A stretch of DNA of 64,000 nt from Lachnospiraceae bacterium (GTDB lineage Bacteria; Bacillota; Clostridia; Lachnospirales; Lachnospiraceae). Positions 63,129 to 64,000 of the stretch are shown here, in pieces. The position numbers and the translations under genes were made by a program. The stretch covers positions 34,996 to 98,995 of the forward strand of contig JAFRLH010000006.1 in assembly GCA_017431345.1 (NCBI GenBank). The letters are read 5' to 3'. Position 1 is the first letter of the stretch, and each line of letters begins with the position of its first letter. The notes below the pieces were generated by a model. The model was not told the origin of the DNA. It saw only the letters and a list, made by a program, of their open reading frames with translations, and made no database searches.

Positions 63129-63647
63129 TTAATTTGTTTTGCGCACCTCTGAGAAGGCAAGTTCCACAGGGGTCTCCCTGCCGAACATCTCCACAGCGAT
63201 GGTAACGCTCTGTTTGCCCTCATTGACTTCTCTGATCTGTCCGATCGTGCCTTCCCAGACGCCTGAGACGACTACGACCGTATCGCCGACAGCCAGATCG
63301 ATCTTGAGAGTCTCTTTTCCGATGCCCATGCGGGCCATTTCTTCCTCCGAAAGCGGTACCGGCTTGCTCCCGGGGCCCACAAATCCCGTGACGCCTCTGG
63401 TATTTCTTACGACATACCAGGTGTCATCATTCATGACCATGTTGATCAGCACATAGCCGGGGAACATCTTTTTCTGTGTGGTCTTGCGGAAACCGTCCCT
63501 GATCTCCACCACGTCCTCCATGGGCACCGACACCTCCAGGATCACGTCCTGAAGCCTGCGGTTCTCAATGGTCTTCTCGAGATCGGCCTTAACCTTGTTT
63601 TCATATCCGGAGTAGGTATGCACGACATACCAGTTAGCTTCTGCCAT
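63129..63647 (-). CDS. nusG: Transcription termination/antitermination factor NusG
   Basis: NusG binds RNA polymerase and modulates pausing and Rho action. The 172 residues have the NGN domain (WYVVHTYSGYENKVKADLEK..., MFPGYVLINM, TRGVTGFVG) and a C-terminal KOW domain (VGDTVVVVSGVWEGTIGQIREVN). It follows secE by 13 bases in the usual secE-nusG-rplK order. Confidence 0.98.
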   Translation of the reverse strand: MAEANWYVVHTYSGYENKVKADLEKTIENRRLQDVILEVSVPMEDVVEIRDGFRKTTQKKMFPGYVLINMVMNDDTWYVVRNTRGVTGFVGPGSKPVPLSEEEMARMGIGKETLKIDLAVGDTVVVVSGVWEGTIGQIREVNEGKQSVTIAVEMFGRETPVELAFSEVRKTN

Positions 63648-63660
63648 ACTTATCTCCCGT

Positions 63661-63831
63661 TTACATTATAAAGCTCAAACCGAACTTGATGATGGTATCA
63701 AGAATCGACAGAAGGACACCGAGCGCTACACCGGTAAACACGACGGCTGCGGTCTCCTTTGCGGCTGTCCTCTGGTCAGGCCAGATGACTTTCTTGAATT
63801 CCGCCTTTAATACATCAAATCTCTCTCCCAT
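63661..63831 (-). CDS. secE: Preprotein translocase subunit SecE
   Basis: SecE stabilises SecY in the protein-export channel. The product is 56 residues: an amphipathic N-terminal helix with the conserved FKKVIWPDQRTAAKET region, then one transmembrane helix (VVFTGVALGVLLSILDTII). This is the single-helix length normal for Gram-positive bacteria. ATG 63831 is preceded by GAAAC sequence with only a weak Shine-Dalgarno. It lies between rpmG and nusG. Confidence 0.93.
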   Translation of the reverse strand: MGERFDVLKAEFKKVIWPDQRTAAKETAAVVFTGVALGVLLSILDTIIKFGLSFIM

Positions 63832-63855
63832 TGCTGTTTCCTTTCCCGATCCGGA

Positions 63856-64000
63856 TTATTTGGTCTCCTTATGCATTGTATGCTTTCTGCAGAAGCGGCA
63901 ATACTTCTTGGTTTCCATTCTCTCGGGATGGTTCTTCTTTTCTTTGGTCACGTTGTAATTACGCTGTTTGCACTCGGTGCAGGCCAAAGTGATTCTTACA
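63856..64000 (-). CDS. rpmG: 50S ribosomal protein L33, 5' end cut by window edge
   Basis: The visible 48 codons read [16 protein letters not shown]...[14 protein letters not shown], a zinc-binding L33 with the CxxC (CTEC) and CxxC (CRFC) pairs intact. Only the first one or two codons lie beyond base 64000. It is the first visible gene of the secE-nusG-ribosomal block, 24 bases before secE. Confidence 0.95.
   Translation of the reverse strand, partial: VRITLACTECKQRNYNVTKEKKNHPERMETKKYCRFCRKHTMHKETK

Overview
The window looks like chromosomal DNA from a Gram-positive, low-to-mid GC member of the class Clostridia, most likely family Lachnospiraceae from a gut or rumen. This is an inference from gene content: SpoVG, MecA, GdpP, a GlgC/GlgD pair, a fused 2-hydroxyacyl-CoA dehydratase activase, a VaFE-repeat sortase-anchored surface protein and many secreted cell-wall proteins. 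No outer-membrane genes are seen. Most genes lie on the minus strand. No rRNA, tRNA, CRISPR array, prophage or insertion sequence was found.

Layout. 1-1401: start of mfd, and pth. 1488-5485: secreted or membrane-anchored cell-wall proteins (transglutaminase-like protein, L,D-transpeptidase, an unknown anchored protein, a YARHG lipoprotein). 5498-8459: an AEC permease and an ABC half-transporter. 8715-10909 (+): pncB and an acyltransferase. 10981-14200: a CarD-like regulator, a repeat element and a UvrA2-like protein. 14261-20968: a MacB-like export operon with two adaptor proteins. 21082-23592: ahcY and a divergent LysR regulator. 23645-26393: spoVG and glgC-glgD. 26560-29251 (+): an SbcD/SbcC-like pair. 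29261-32221: a GH18 protein and mecA. 32291-32913: a ferredoxin and a divergent DUF1858 protein. 32986-38462: the operon clpX-gdpP-rplI-dnaB. 38630-45241: a 2203-residue surface protein. 45627-49919 (+): the CoA dehydratase activase. 50145-53199: two secreted proteins. 53424-54200: a eukaryotic-type HisA. 54277-56542: two N-acetylmuramoyl-L-alanine amidases. 56627-60604: a tightly overlapping mrp-rhomboid-maf-carboxypeptidase-dut operon. 60765-64000: rpmG-secE-nusG-rplK-rplA-L10 leader-rplJ-rplL.

How the parts fit. Much of the coding capacity goes to the envelope: peptidoglycan cross-linking, trimming and hydrolysis (L,D-transpeptidase, D,D-carboxypeptidase, two amidases, GH18), surface display, and export. 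Housekeeping blocks (ribosomal/nusG, dnaB/rplI/gdpP) lie between these. Both strands were read for control sites. Several near-consensus sigma-A-type promoters, bidirectional terminators, the L10 leader and some unexplained palindromes are recorded.

Most unusual items: (i) the export operon, with two adaptors of which one has about 710 extra residues placed inside its coiled-coil hairpin and the other ends in a long acidic tail; (ii) a HisA that resembles the yeast/plant HIS6 type; (iii) two copies of a dispersed repeat about 57 bp long; (iv) a ClpX-family protein with altered substrate-side loops; (v) a terminator-like hairpin in the ahcY leader. Function calls come from reading motifs; no database search was run.
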